From JBHHZM01 sp046758065 (GTDB lineage: Bacteria > Pseudomonadota > Alphaproteobacteria > JAAXGF01): a DNA stretch of 41,105 nt. The DNA lies in contig JBHHZM010000010.1 in assembly GCA_046758065.1 (NCBI GenBank), forward strand, positions 1 to 41,105, written 5' to 3'. Below are positions 1 to 7,411 of the stretch, in pieces (positions within the stretch are counted from its first letter, which is position 1; each line of letters begins with the position of its first letter). A program made the position numbers and the translations under genes. The notes under the pieces were generated by a model. That model searched no databases and was not told where the DNA came from. It worked only from the letters and a program-made list of their open reading frames with translations.

Positions 1-200
1 GCAGCCGCCCCGGCCGCAACCCCCGTCAACAGCCGATTAGGCCATCTCAGGATGAAGACTAATATATTGGAATCGCGCCATCCTCATCGTGAGTTCCTCA
101 TCCCGAGCCTGACGAGGGACGAAGGGTGAAGGCGCCGTCTCGAAGCGCGCCGATCAGCCGCAAGGTTCATCAACGTATTTCCGGGACGTCACACTAGCAT
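1..200. other. Non-coding stretch with REP-like intergenic sequence
   Basis: No supported gene starts here. One forward frame is open from base 2 to a TAG at 38-40 and another from base 3 to a TAA at 60-62; either could be the last codons of a gene entering from the left, but both are too short and too Pro/Arg-rich to judge. Bases about 90-130 have the look of a dispersed intergenic repeat of alphaproteobacteria, with an imperfect inverted repeat around CATCCCGAG and CGAGGGACG. I see no promoter that I would defend. Confidence 0.4.
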
Positions 201-527
201 CGAGGCGGAGGGGCTTTTTGCCGGGCATCGCTCCACGATTCCCCCTCCCCTGGCGGGAGGGGGCAGGGGGAGGTTCGTTTCGGATCGCGGGCGCACAAAG
301 AAAAACGGGGCGGGATGATCCGCCCCAAGGATCGGGAGCCGCCCGCAGTTGCTTGTATCGGGTCGGCCATCACCCCCACCCAACCCTCCCCCGTCGAGGC
401 GGAGGGGCTTCCTGTCGGGCATCGCTCAAAAATACCTCCTCCCCCGGCGGGAGGGAGCAGGGGGAGGGGAAGGTTCGCTTCGGATCGCGGGCGCGCAAAG
501 AAAAACGGGGCGGGATGATCCCGCCCC
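201..527. repeat. Two direct copies of a ~130-bp intergenic unit
   Basis: Copy 1 spans about 201-326 and copy 2 about 395-527. Both begin CGAGGCGGAGGGGCTT, continue through a GGGCATCGCTC segment and a C/G-rich palindromic block, share a CGGATCGCGGGCGC segment and end in an A-rich tract followed by a GGGGCGGGA hairpin. The copies differ by scattered substitutions and small indels, so the duplication is not brand new. About 70 bp of unrelated sequence separates them. The last part of each copy is a terminator-like hairpin that serves, or once served, the leftward porin gene. Confidence 0.75.
497..527 (-). terminator. Rho-independent terminator of the porin gene
   Basis: Read on the minus strand, a perfect 9-bp stem (GGGGCGGGA pairing with TCCCGCCCC) with a 3-nt loop is followed at once by GTTTTTCTTT. 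This is a textbook intrinsic terminator, 30 bases past the porin stop codon. A degenerate second copy at 301-326, with one bulged G in the stem and its own T tract, lies further downstream and could act as a backup. Confidence 0.85.
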
Positions 528-557
528 GGAAGTGATGTGTCGAAACGCGATGCGCGG

Positions 558-1745
558 CTAGAAACCGAGGTGCATGCCCCAGATCACCGCGTCGCCTTCG
601 TTGTCGGCACTGTTCGCGTTGCCCGCGGTATCGTCGTCGAGCTCGGCGTGCAGATAGGTCAGGCTGGTGCGGATGCCCGGCCCGAGCGTGTAGCTCGCGG
701 CGACGTTGAAGAACTGGTTCTTCTCGTCGCCCGGCTGAGACAACAGGCCTTCTTCCTCGCCCCTGAACCAGGTGGCGCTGAAGCTGTACGGCCCGGTCGA
801 ATAGCCGATGCCGGCGTTGTACGAATGGCCCTCGTTCGACGCCAACGCACCATTGCCGACGCAGGTGCCGCCGCCCGGGCAGAACGCCAGGCCGTCGACC
901 ACCTTGGCGAACGAGCCGGCGATCGAGAAGCCCTGGTAGCTGAGCGAGAGACCGCCGTTGAAGCCGAAGTAGTCGTCGAATCCCGCGGCTTCGGCGTTGT
1001 TCGGCGCGGTCGAGCCGAAAATGCCGGCCTGGAGTTCGACGCCGGCGCCGTTGAAGTCACCCGAATAGCTCGCGCCGAAGTCCCAGCCGTTGGTGTACAG
1101 GATGTTCTCGTCCGACGGGCCCGTGAAGCGGAACGATTCGCCGCCCTGACCGACCGAGTTGCTGTTGATGTTGTGCGCCTCGGGGGTCCAGCTCCCGGTG
1201 AGCTGGAAGCCGTTGAATCGTGGCGTGAAGTAGGTGATCTTCTGTTCGTCGTTCGAACCGTCGATCACCGTCGACAGCCCAACACTGCGGAACCGGAACC
1301 CGGTGTTGTTCTGGGCGGTGACAAAGGTGCTCACCCAGCCCGAGTTGATCGGCACGCCGACCTGCGGGCTGTCGGTGTTCCAGCCGTAGCTGTACCGGCC
1401 CGAGTTGATGGCGCCGAGACGCAGCGATCCGAAGCCGGCCTCGAGGATGAGGTAGGCCTGGTCGATCTGGTCGCCGCCGTTATCGCCTTCGAGCTCCAGA
1501 CGGCCGCCGATCTTGAGGCCGTTGTCGAGCTCGCCGCGCATCTTGAAGTAGACCTCGGCGTTCTGATAGTTGCTCGACTCGTTGACCTTGGTGCTGCCGT
1601 TGGCGGCCACGTCGGTGTCGGTGAAGCCGAAGAACTGCTGGTAATAACCCCCCAACTCAAAGTGGAGAGGGTCTGCCGCCATCGCCGGACCGGCCATCAT
1701 GCCGGCCGCCGCGAGGGCGGTCGTCCCGTAGAGGAACTTTTTCAT
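558..1745 (-). CDS. Outer-membrane porin
   Basis: A 395-residue precursor. The N-terminus is a clear Sec signal peptide: KK charge, an Ala/Gly-rich core and cleavage expected after AMA at residue 23, giving a mature ADPLHFELGGYYQQFFG start. The rest alternates aromatic and polar residues as in 16-strand Gram-negative porins, and the protein ends in Phe (WGMHLGF), the usual signal for BAM-dependent barrel assembly. The ATG at 1745 is chosen because it opens the signal peptide and has a G-rich Shine-Dalgarno (TTGGGGGTATCC) in front; an upstream extension in frame looks non-coding. It is monocistronic, with its own terminator. The exact substrate cannot be read from sequence. Family assignment is strong, subfamily (Porin_4-like) is inferred. 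Confidence 0.9.
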   Translation of the reverse strand: MKKFLYGTTALAAAGMMAGPAMAADPLHFELGGYYQQFFGFTDTDVAANGSTKVNESSNYQNAEVYFKMRGELDNGLKIGGRLELEGDNGGDQIDQAYLILEAGFGSLRLGAINSGRYSYGWNTDSPQVGVPINSGWVSTFVTAQNNTGFRFRSVGLSTVIDGSNDEQKITYFTPRFNGFQLTGSWTPEAHNINSNSVGQGGESFRFTGPSDENILYTNGWDFGASYSGDFNGAGVELQAGIFGSTAPNNAEAAGFDDYFGFNGGLSLSYQGFSIAGSFAKVVDGLAFCPGGGTCVGNGALASNEGHSYNAGIGYSTGPYSFSATWFRGEEEGLLSQPGDEKNQFFNVAASYTLGPGIRTSLTYLHAELDDDTAGNANSADNEGDAVIWGMHLGF

Positions 1746-2081
1746 GGATACCCCCAATGTGTTGGTTACCGACTCATCGGGGTGTCTTGAAGCGCGTATC
1801 GGCCCCTTCCCCCCCCAATGCTCCCGCTCGTGCAGGAACACCGCGGAGTAAAGGCGCTCGGCACACCCCGGGTCAAGGCTTGACTGCGCGGTTCCGTGGC
1901 GTTTTCTGGACACTGTTGCATTTCGGCAACGGCGTATGGACCACCCCTGCACCGGTGTTTTGATCGCGGTTGCCGGCGCGGAGTTGTGCTAGTCTCCGGG
2001 CCGCCGGCGGGCAGGGGCGCGACGCTCGGCTTAGCGAGGCCGGTTTCCCGTCCGCCGCAACACCGCGATGGCCCGAAAGCG
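1746..2081. other. Divergent intergenic region, porin / oxygenase
   Basis: A 336-bp gap between divergent genes. It holds a candidate porin promoter (listed separately) and a porin leader of roughly 95 nt. For the rightward oxygenase gene I see no convincing -35/-10 pair; a TTGCCG ... TAGTCT arrangement near 1970-1997 has poor spacing. No ORF here has coding character. Confidence 0.5.
1847..1876 (-). promoter_or_regulatory. Candidate sigma70-type promoter of the porin
   Basis: On the minus strand TTGACC (1876-1871, 5 of 6 to consensus) is followed after 18 bp by TTTACT (1852-1847, 4 of 6). Transcription would start near 1840 and leave a leader of about 95 nt, long enough for sRNA control as is common for porin mRNAs. 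This comes from inspection only. Confidence 0.4.
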
Positions 2082-3176
2082 ATGAACGAACCGCCGCTGA
2101 CCCTCGAACCGGGCGACCGGGTCCCCAATTTCACCCTGCCCAATCACGAGGGCACGGGACTGATGTTTTACAACAAGACCCGGGGCGGCCCGATCGCGCT
2201 GTTCGTCTACGCGCGCAACGCCGATGCGGCGGCCGGCCGCGAGATCGCGGCGTTGGCCGCCCACCGCCCCGCGCTCGACGAACTCGGCGCCGAGATCTTC
2301 GTGATCAACCGCGACAGCGCCGGAAACAACGCCGCCCTGGTGGCGGCTCATGGTCTCGGCGGTCATGTGCTGTCCGACCCGATGGGTCGGATCACCGGCG
2401 CCTTCGCCGCCGCCGTGACGCCCGGTTGGGCCGAGGAAACCGCAAGCACGTTGCCCGTGTTCTGTCTTGCGCTCGATCCCAACCAGCGGATTCTCGAGGT
2501 GATTCACGCCGGCGACCGGCCGCTCGCTGAACGTGTCGTCGAAGCGCTCCGCCGCGGCCTCCCGGCGCCCGAGGCGCGGGATCTCACGACCGCGGCGCCG
2601 GTGCTGATGCTGCCGAACATGCTCGACCCGGCGACCTGCCGGCGCCTCGTCGAGGTCTGGGAGACCGGCGGCCACGAGGAAGGCAACGTTTTCGCGGTCA
2701 AGGGCGGCAAACCGGTGAGCTACGTCGATCTGGCGCGCAAGAAGCGCCTCGATCATGCCGTCCGCGACCCGGCGTTGACCGGGGAACTGATGCGCACACT
2801 CGGACCGCGGCTCGTCGCCGAGGTGTTCAAGGCCTACGCCTACGGGGACTTCGTGCTCGAGCCGTTCACCATCGGCGCCTACGACGTGAGCCGCGGCGAT
2901 TACTTCCGGGCGCATCGCGACAATACCGGCCCGGCGACCGCGGCCCGGCGGTTCGCCCTGTCGCTCAACCTCAACGAGGACTATGAAGGCGGCGGGCTGG
3001 TCTTTCCCGAGTACGGCCCGCACCTCTACATGCCCTGCGCCGGCATGGCGGTGATCTTCTCCTGCTCGCTCCTCCACGAGGCCCTGCCGGTGACCGCGGG
3101 GCGCCGTTACGTGCTGCTCTCGTTCCTGCGCGATTCGCGCAACCGGCCCCATCCCTGGAGCATGGGAGCCGGCTAG
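2082..3176 (+). CDS. Peroxiredoxin-like domain fused to 2OG-Fe(II) oxygenase (prolyl 4-hydroxylase type)
   Basis: 364 residues in two parts. Residues 1-160 have the AhpC/TSA thioredoxin fold pattern (VPNFTLPNHEG, then the strand IALFVYARN and later LPVFCLALDP), but the loop that should hold the peroxidatic Cys (TPGCT in active enzymes) reads ADAAAGRE, with no Cys between residues 40 and 60. Residues about 172-350 form a P4Hc-type double-stranded beta-helix with the iron ligands H278-x-D280 and H332 and the 2-oxoglutarate Arg near R342. It should therefore hydroxylate a protein or small substrate with Fe(II), O2 and 2OG, the N-terminal fold acting as a binding or sensing module. The start is the first ATG giving the complete peroxiredoxin fold; its SD is weak. 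It heads a run of TPR-methyl/sulfotransferase genes. Confidence 0.85.
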   Translation: MNEPPLTLEPGDRVPNFTLPNHEGTGLMFYNKTRGGPIALFVYARNADAAAGREIAALAAHRPALDELGAEIFVINRDSAGNNAALVAAHGLGGHVLSDPMGRITGAFAAAVTPGWAEETASTLPVFCLALDPNQRILEVIHAGDRPLAERVVEALRRGLPAPEARDLTTAAPVLMLPNMLDPATCRRLVEVWETGGHEEGNVFAVKGGKPVSYVDLARKKRLDHAVRDPALTGELMRTLGPRLVAEVFKAYAYGDFVLEPFTIGAYDVSRGDYFRAHRDNTGPATAARRFALSLNLNEDYEGGGLVFPEYGPHLYMPCAGMAVIFSCSLLHEALPVTAGRRYVLLSFLRDSRNRPHPWSMGAG

Positions 3177-3251
3177 TGCCGGGCAACCCGCACAGCATCG
3201 CGCGTCGCCCGGCGGATCACGCGACGACCGCCTGAACCGGAGGGCGCGGCG

Positions 3252-5426
3252 GTGTTCGCCACATACGAATCGGCGGCGCGCCTGCTTCAGGCCGGCGATC
3301 TCACGACGGCCGAACGCCACTGCAAAGAACTGCTCAAGCGCCGGCCGCGCGACCCCCAGGCGCTTCATCTTCTGGCGCTCGCCGTCCACCACGGTGGTCG
3401 GCCGGGCGAGGCCGTGAAGCTCTTCCGCAAGGCGATCCGCGGCGCGCCCCGCGAGCCGGCGTTCCGTTTCAACCTCGGCGAATGCTATCGCGCCCTCGGC
3501 AAGCCGGACGCGGCCGTCGCCAGCTACCGCGAGGCGCTCGCCCTCGCGCCCGGCGACGCCGGGTGTCACGCCGGCATCGGCGAGGCGCGGCTCGCCCAGG
3601 GGCGGCCGGCGGAGGCCGAAGCGAGCTTCCGCGCCGCGATCACGGGCGCGCCCCGGCTGATCGCCGCCTGGAACGGCCTCGGCATCGCGCTCCGCGAGAC
3701 CGGCCGGCTTGCCGAAGCGGTCGATAGCTGGCGCCGGGCGCTGGAGCTCGACCCCAAGCGCGCCGAAATCCACAACAACCTCGGCCTCGGGCTGCGCGGC
3801 CTCGGCCGGCCCGACGAAGCGGCGGCGACGCTGGTGCGGGCGATCGAGTTGCAGCCCGGCAACCCGGCCATCCTCCGGAACCTCGCCGCCTGCCTGAAAA
3901 ACCGGCCGGTCGCGACGGTCACCCCCGGACTGCGGCGTCAGCTCGAAGCCTGTTTCGAAGCGCCCGGGATCGACACCCAGACGCTGGTCTCCGCCGCACT
4001 CGGCGCGCTCGAGAGCGACGCAGAAGTCGCCGCGGCGCTGACCGCGGCGGACGCCGGCCGGGACATCGCGGTTCCCGACGCGCTGGCGCGCGATCCGCTG
4101 CTGCTGCGCCTGCTCGAAACCACGTTCGTCGCCAAGCCGCGTTGGGAAGCGCTGCTCACGCGGATGCGCGCCCGCCTCCTCGCCCGGCCCGAGGCGGCGC
4201 CGCCCGAGTTGCGCGTCGCCCTCGCGCTCCAGTGCTTCAACAACGAGTACGTCTTCGACCTCGACCCGGCCGAAGCCGCCGTCGTCGAGACGCTGCTGGC
4301 GGGGTGCGAGCGCCGTCTCGCCACGAACCTCCGGCCCGAGCCCGCGCTCGAATGCGACCTCGCAAGACTGGCGATGTACCGGCCGCTCCATACGCTCGCC
4401 GGCGCCGGGCGCCTGCTCGAGACGCCGGAAACCGCCTGGAGCGCGCCATTCCGGCGTCTCGTCGAGCGCCAGTTGCGCGAGCCCCTGGAAGAACGCGACT
4501 TGCGCGCGACGATCCCCAAGATCGCGGAGCGCGACGCACCGTCCGCGTCGGCGGTGCGGGCCATGTATGAGGAAAACCCTTACCCGCGCTGGATAACCAC
4601 CGGCGACCGGTCGCCCCAAACGGCGGCGGCGGTGCTGCGCGGCCTGTTCCCGCACTTCCGCCCGCCCGAGGCGCTGCGCGACGCGGCGCGCATCCTGATC
4701 GCCGGTTGCGGCACCGGCAAGCAGGCGATCGACGTCGCCACGCGCTTCAAGGACTGCCGGGTTCTCGCCATCGATCTCAGCCTCGCGAGCCTGGGCTATG
4801 CGGCGCGCATGGCGCGCCGACGCGGCGTCGACAACATCGACTTCCGCCAGGGAGATCTCCGCGACCTTCCGGTGCTCGGCGAACGGTTCGACGTGATCGA
4901 ATGCGTCGGCGTCCTGCATCACCTCGCGGGACGGGACGAAGCGCGCGACGCCTGGGAAATGCTGGCCGGTCTCCTGCGCCCCGGAGGGGTGATGAAGATC
5001 GGGCTTTATAGCGAGATCGCCCGCCGCCACGTGACCGCGGCGCGGCGCTTCGCTGCCGCCGGCGGGTACCCGGCGACCGTCGAGGGCATCCGCCGCTGCC
5101 GGCGCGCCATCGCCGCCCTGCCCGAGGGACGGATCGAGCGCCAGGTCATGCGGAACCGCGACTTCTACAGCACGAGTTCGTGCCGGGACCTGATCTTTCA
5201 CGTCCAGGAGCATTGCTATACCCTGCCCGTGATCGCCGAGACGCTGACGGCGCTCGACCTCGACTTCATCGGCTTCGAGCTCGACAAGCCCGAAGTTCTC
5301 AACGCCTATCGCGCGGCGTTTCCCGACGATCCGGACATGACGGCGCTGGCCGACTGGCACCGCTTCGAGCAGGATCACCCGGAGACCTTCGCGGGCCTGT
5401 ACCAGTTCTGGTGCGCGCCGCGTTAG
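3252..5426 (+). CDS. TPR protein with C-terminal SAM-dependent methyltransferase domain
   Basis: 724 residues. Residues 1 to about 225 are tandem tetratricopeptide repeats (34-residue units such as PDAAVASYREALALAPGDA). A helical linker follows, then a class I methyltransferase with motif I at 485-489 (AGCGTG), an acidic motif II (VLAIDLS), a QGDLRDLP segment and the VLHHL post-motif found in many small-molecule and protein methyltransferases. The start is GTG at 3252 with GGAGG 8 nt upstream. The linker contains YEENPYPRW, seen in other TPR-methyltransferases of this kind (from memory). The substrate is unknown; the TPR part suggests a protein or a protein-bound target. It lies 75 bp after the oxygenase on the same strand and may be co-transcribed. 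Confidence 0.85.
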   Translation: MFATYESAARLLQAGDLTTAERHCKELLKRRPRDPQALHLLALAVHHGGRPGEAVKLFRKAIRGAPREPAFRFNLGECYRALGKPDAAVASYREALALAPGDAGCHAGIGEARLAQGRPAEAEASFRAAITGAPRLIAAWNGLGIALRETGRLAEAVDSWRRALELDPKRAEIHNNLGLGLRGLGRPDEAAATLVRAIELQPGNPAILRNLAACLKNRPVATVTPGLRRQLEACFEAPGIDTQTLVSAALGALESDAEVAAALTAADAGRDIAVPDALARDPLLLRLLETTFVAKPRWEALLTRMRARLLARPEAAPPELRVALALQCFNNEYVFDLDPAEAAVVETLLAGCERRLATNLRPEPALECDLARLAMYRPLHTLAGAGRLLETPETAWSAPFRRLVERQLREPLEERDLRATIPKIAERDAPSASAVRAMYEENPYPRWITTGDRSPQTAAAVLRGLFPHFRPPEALRDAARILIAGCGTGKQAIDVATRFKDCRVLAIDLSLASLGYAARMARRRGVDNIDFRQGDLRDLPVLGERFDVIECVGVLHHLAGRDEARDAWEMLAGLLRPGGVMKIGLYSEIARRHVTAARRFAAAGGYPATVEGIRRCRRAIAALPEGRIERQVMRNRDFYSTSSCRDLIFHVQEHCYTLPVIAETLTALDLDFIGFELDKPEVLNAYRAAFPDDPDMTALADWHRFEQDHPETFAGLYQFWCAPR

Positions 5427-5439
5427 GGCCGGGTTAGCG

Positions 5440-5449
5440 TGCATATGCA
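5440..5449. promoter_or_regulatory. TGCATATGCA palindrome, site 1
   Basis: A perfect 10-bp palindrome in the 92-bp gap between the TPR-methyltransferase and the first TPR-sulfotransferase gene, 70 bp upstream of the GTG start. The same decamer recurs at 25154 and 30895, with one-base variants at 16143 and 24657. It could be an operator. Confidence 0.45.
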
Positions 5450-5518
5450 ATCCGGCGCGGCGATTGCTGCCGAGCTGTCTTTGCGCCATAGTCCGCGCGA
5501 TCAAGAGGGAGACATCAC

Positions 5519-6649
5519 GTGCGAGACGCGAGCGCGCCGCCGACGGCCGGGATGACGTTCGAGGAGGCGATGGGCCTGGCCCGCAGTCGGCAGGGCGCGG
5601 GCGCGCTCGAGGAAGCGCGGGCGATCTACGAGCATATTCTGCGTCTCGCGCCCGATCAGCCCGACGCCCTTACCATGCTCGCTTCGATCGGCTTCCAGCG
5701 CGGCGACGACGCGGCGGCGACCGGGCGGGTCGACGCCGCCATCGCGGCGTACCGGCGCATGTTGCTCGACGCACCCGACAACCACGCGCTGCGCGGCGCG
5801 CTCGCCAACCTGCTGCTCGCGCGCGACCGTCGCGCCGAAGCCGAAGCGGTGATCGCCAGGGCGACGCTGGCGTTCAACCCGGTACGCGCCAGCCGGCAGG
5901 AATTCGACCGGCGGCGGCGGCAGGGCCGGGCGCGCGGGCTGCCCGGCATTCTGATCAACGCCCTGCCCAAGTCGGCGAGCGAGAGCATCTGGAACAAGCT
6001 TGCCGAGGGTCTCGGTCTCGCCCAGGGCCATATCTCGCTCGGCCTGTTCCCCGACTGCCTGGTGATCCCTTACCGGGCGCGCGAACTGGGCCGCGGCGGC
6101 ATGGCGGCCAAGGAGCACCTGCCGGCCACCCGGCACAATCTCGCGGCGCTGGCGCGCGCCGGCGTCGTGCGGATGATCGTCCAGCTCCGCGACCCGCGTC
6201 AGGCGACGCTGTCCTGGGCGCATTTTCTCGAAGGCGACGTGCGCAAGCGCCTGCTCGCCCCGCTGTGGCGCAAGACGAGCCCGGCGGCGGCCTTTTTCCG
6301 CAAGCCGTTCGCCGACCAGCTCGACTGGCACATCGACAACTATCTGCCGCTGGCGCTGCGCTTCATCGAAAGCTGGGCCGAGGCGAGCGAACGGCGCCCG
6401 CACGGGCTGGCCGTCAAGCTGCTTGCCTTCGAGACCTTCAAGGCCGACCCCGACGCCTACTTCGACGCGCTGCTCGACTTCTACGGCATCGACCGCGATC
6501 TGTTCCGCCGCGACGCCGAGGCCGAAATCGTTCACCTGCGCAAGGGCGCCGTCGACGAGTGGCGCCAGGTCTTCAGCCCCGAACAGGCCGCTCGGGCCTG
6601 GGAGCGAATCCCCCCGGCGCTCGCCCGGCGGTTCGACTGGGCGCCGTGA
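5519..6649 (+). CDS. TPR-containing sulfotransferase-like protein
   Basis: 376 residues. Residues 12 to about 120 are two to three TPR-like helical pairs (ARAIYEHILRLAPDQPDAL and following). From about 143 a sulfotransferase fold begins: ILINALPKSASESIW at the position of the PAPS 5'-phosphosulfate loop, LRDPRQATLSWAHF as the 3'-phosphate motif, and a C-terminal LRKG..DEWRQVF resembling the RKGxxGxWK motif. The 5' loop is P150-K-S-A-S-E-S where PKSGTT is usual, so activity is likely but not certain. The start is GTG at 5519 preceded by GAGGGAGA. It presumably transfers sulfate from PAPS to a protein or glycan; the acceptor is unknown. Confidence 0.8.
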   Translation: MRDASAPPTAGMTFEEAMGLARSRQGAGALEEARAIYEHILRLAPDQPDALTMLASIGFQRGDDAAATGRVDAAIAAYRRMLLDAPDNHALRGALANLLLARDRRAEAEAVIARATLAFNPVRASRQEFDRRRRQGRARGLPGILINALPKSASESIWNKLAEGLGLAQGHISLGLFPDCLVIPYRARELGRGGMAAKEHLPATRHNLAALARAGVVRMIVQLRDPRQATLSWAHFLEGDVRKRLLAPLWRKTSPAAAFFRKPFADQLDWHIDNYLPLALRFIESWAEASERRPHGLAVKLLAFETFKADPDAYFDALLDFYGIDRDLFRRDAEAEIVHLRKGAVDEWRQVFSPEQAARAWERIPPALARRFDWAP

Positions 6650-6696
6650 CGTCGCGGCCGCGCGACTGCGGCGGGGCTGGTCCGCGGAAGCGCGGC

Positions 6697-6726
6697 TTGA
6701 ATTGCGCCGCCCGAACGCCCTATAAT
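6697..6726 (+). promoter_or_regulatory. Sigma70-type promoter for the DUF3576 lipoprotein gene
   Basis: TTGAAT at 6697-6702 and a perfect TATAAT at 6721-6726, separated by 18 bp. Transcription should begin near 6733, about 70 nt before the ATG. This is the best-looking promoter in the window and stands out against the local GC-rich sequence. Confidence 0.65.
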
Positions 6727-6801
6727 GTCAAGTTCACGGGGGACCGGGCACGATCCGATACCGGAACGTTCGAAAAGCTGGGGCGCACGGGGGTTCCAAC
6801 G

Positions 6802-7338
6802 ATGCATTCGGCGCGTATGAAACTGTTTGCAGCCTGCGTGACCGGGCTGGCGCTTGCCGCCTGCGCGCAGAACCCGAACCTTGGCTACGACGCCCCGGCG
6901 GGCACCAAGTCCGAGTACCGCAGCGACGAGGTCAACAAGAGCGGCAGCGTATTCGGCGGCGGCGGGCTGTCCCTGCTGGGCGGAGACAAGAAATCGAACG
7001 AGCCCACGGCGCCCATTCCGGTCAACAGCTTTCTGTGGCGCGCCACGCTCGACACCCTGTCGTTCATGCCGCTCGCGTCGGCCGATCCGTTCGGCGGCGT
7101 CATCATCACCGATTGGTACACGCCGCCCGAGGTGACGAGCGAACGATTCAAGCTGACGGTTTACATTCTCAGTCGACAACTGCGCGCCGACGGCCTGCGC
7201 GTCGCGGTTTTTCGCCAGCGTCAGAACGACGGGGGCAACTGGGTCGATGAAGAGGTCGGCACCGAGACCGCGAGCGAACTCGAGAATGCCATCCTCACGC
7301 GGGCGCGCGAGCTGCGCGTCGCGAACATTGCCCAGTAG
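6802..7338 (+). CDS. DUF3576 family lipoprotein
   Basis: 178 residues from ATG 6802 (a second ATG at 6817 would remove five residues). The N-terminus is a lipoprotein signal peptide with the lipobox LAAC, lipidated Cys at 21. A Gly/Ser-rich linker follows, then a compact domain with FLWRATLDTLSFMPL and ADPFGGVIITDWY, the hallmark of the DUF3576 family, which in many alphaproteobacteria sits just upstream of leuS. A periplasmic, probably outer-membrane-anchored protein with a cell-envelope role; its precise function is not known. In this genome a TPR-sulfotransferase and another lipoprotein gene separate it from leuS. The promoter at 6697-6726 drives it. Confidence 0.85.
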   Translation: MHSARMKLFAACVTGLALAACAQNPNLGYDAPAGTKSEYRSDEVNKSGSVFGGGGLSLLGGDKKSNEPTAPIPVNSFLWRATLDTLSFMPLASADPFGGVIITDWYTPPEVTSERFKLTVYILSRQLRADGLRVAVFRQRQNDGGNWVDEEVGTETASELENAILTRARELRVANIAQ

Positions 7339-7411
7339 CGTTGCTCAGTAGCGTCCCGCGCCGGACCAGTCTCCCGCAAAGCCGCGACCGACGCAGCGCG
7401 CGGATCGCGCC

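Noticed and set aside
537..1790. A 417-codon forward frame opposite the porin
   Set aside because: Val/Arg/Glu-biased shadow of the porin; the minus strand has a signal peptide, SD and terminator.
2031..5504. A 1157-codon open frame antisense to the oxygenase and TPR-methyltransferase genes
   Set aside because: It is Arg/Gly/Ala-rich with no recognisable motifs, and the opposite strand has clear domains and SD sequences. Long antisense frames are expected at this GC content.
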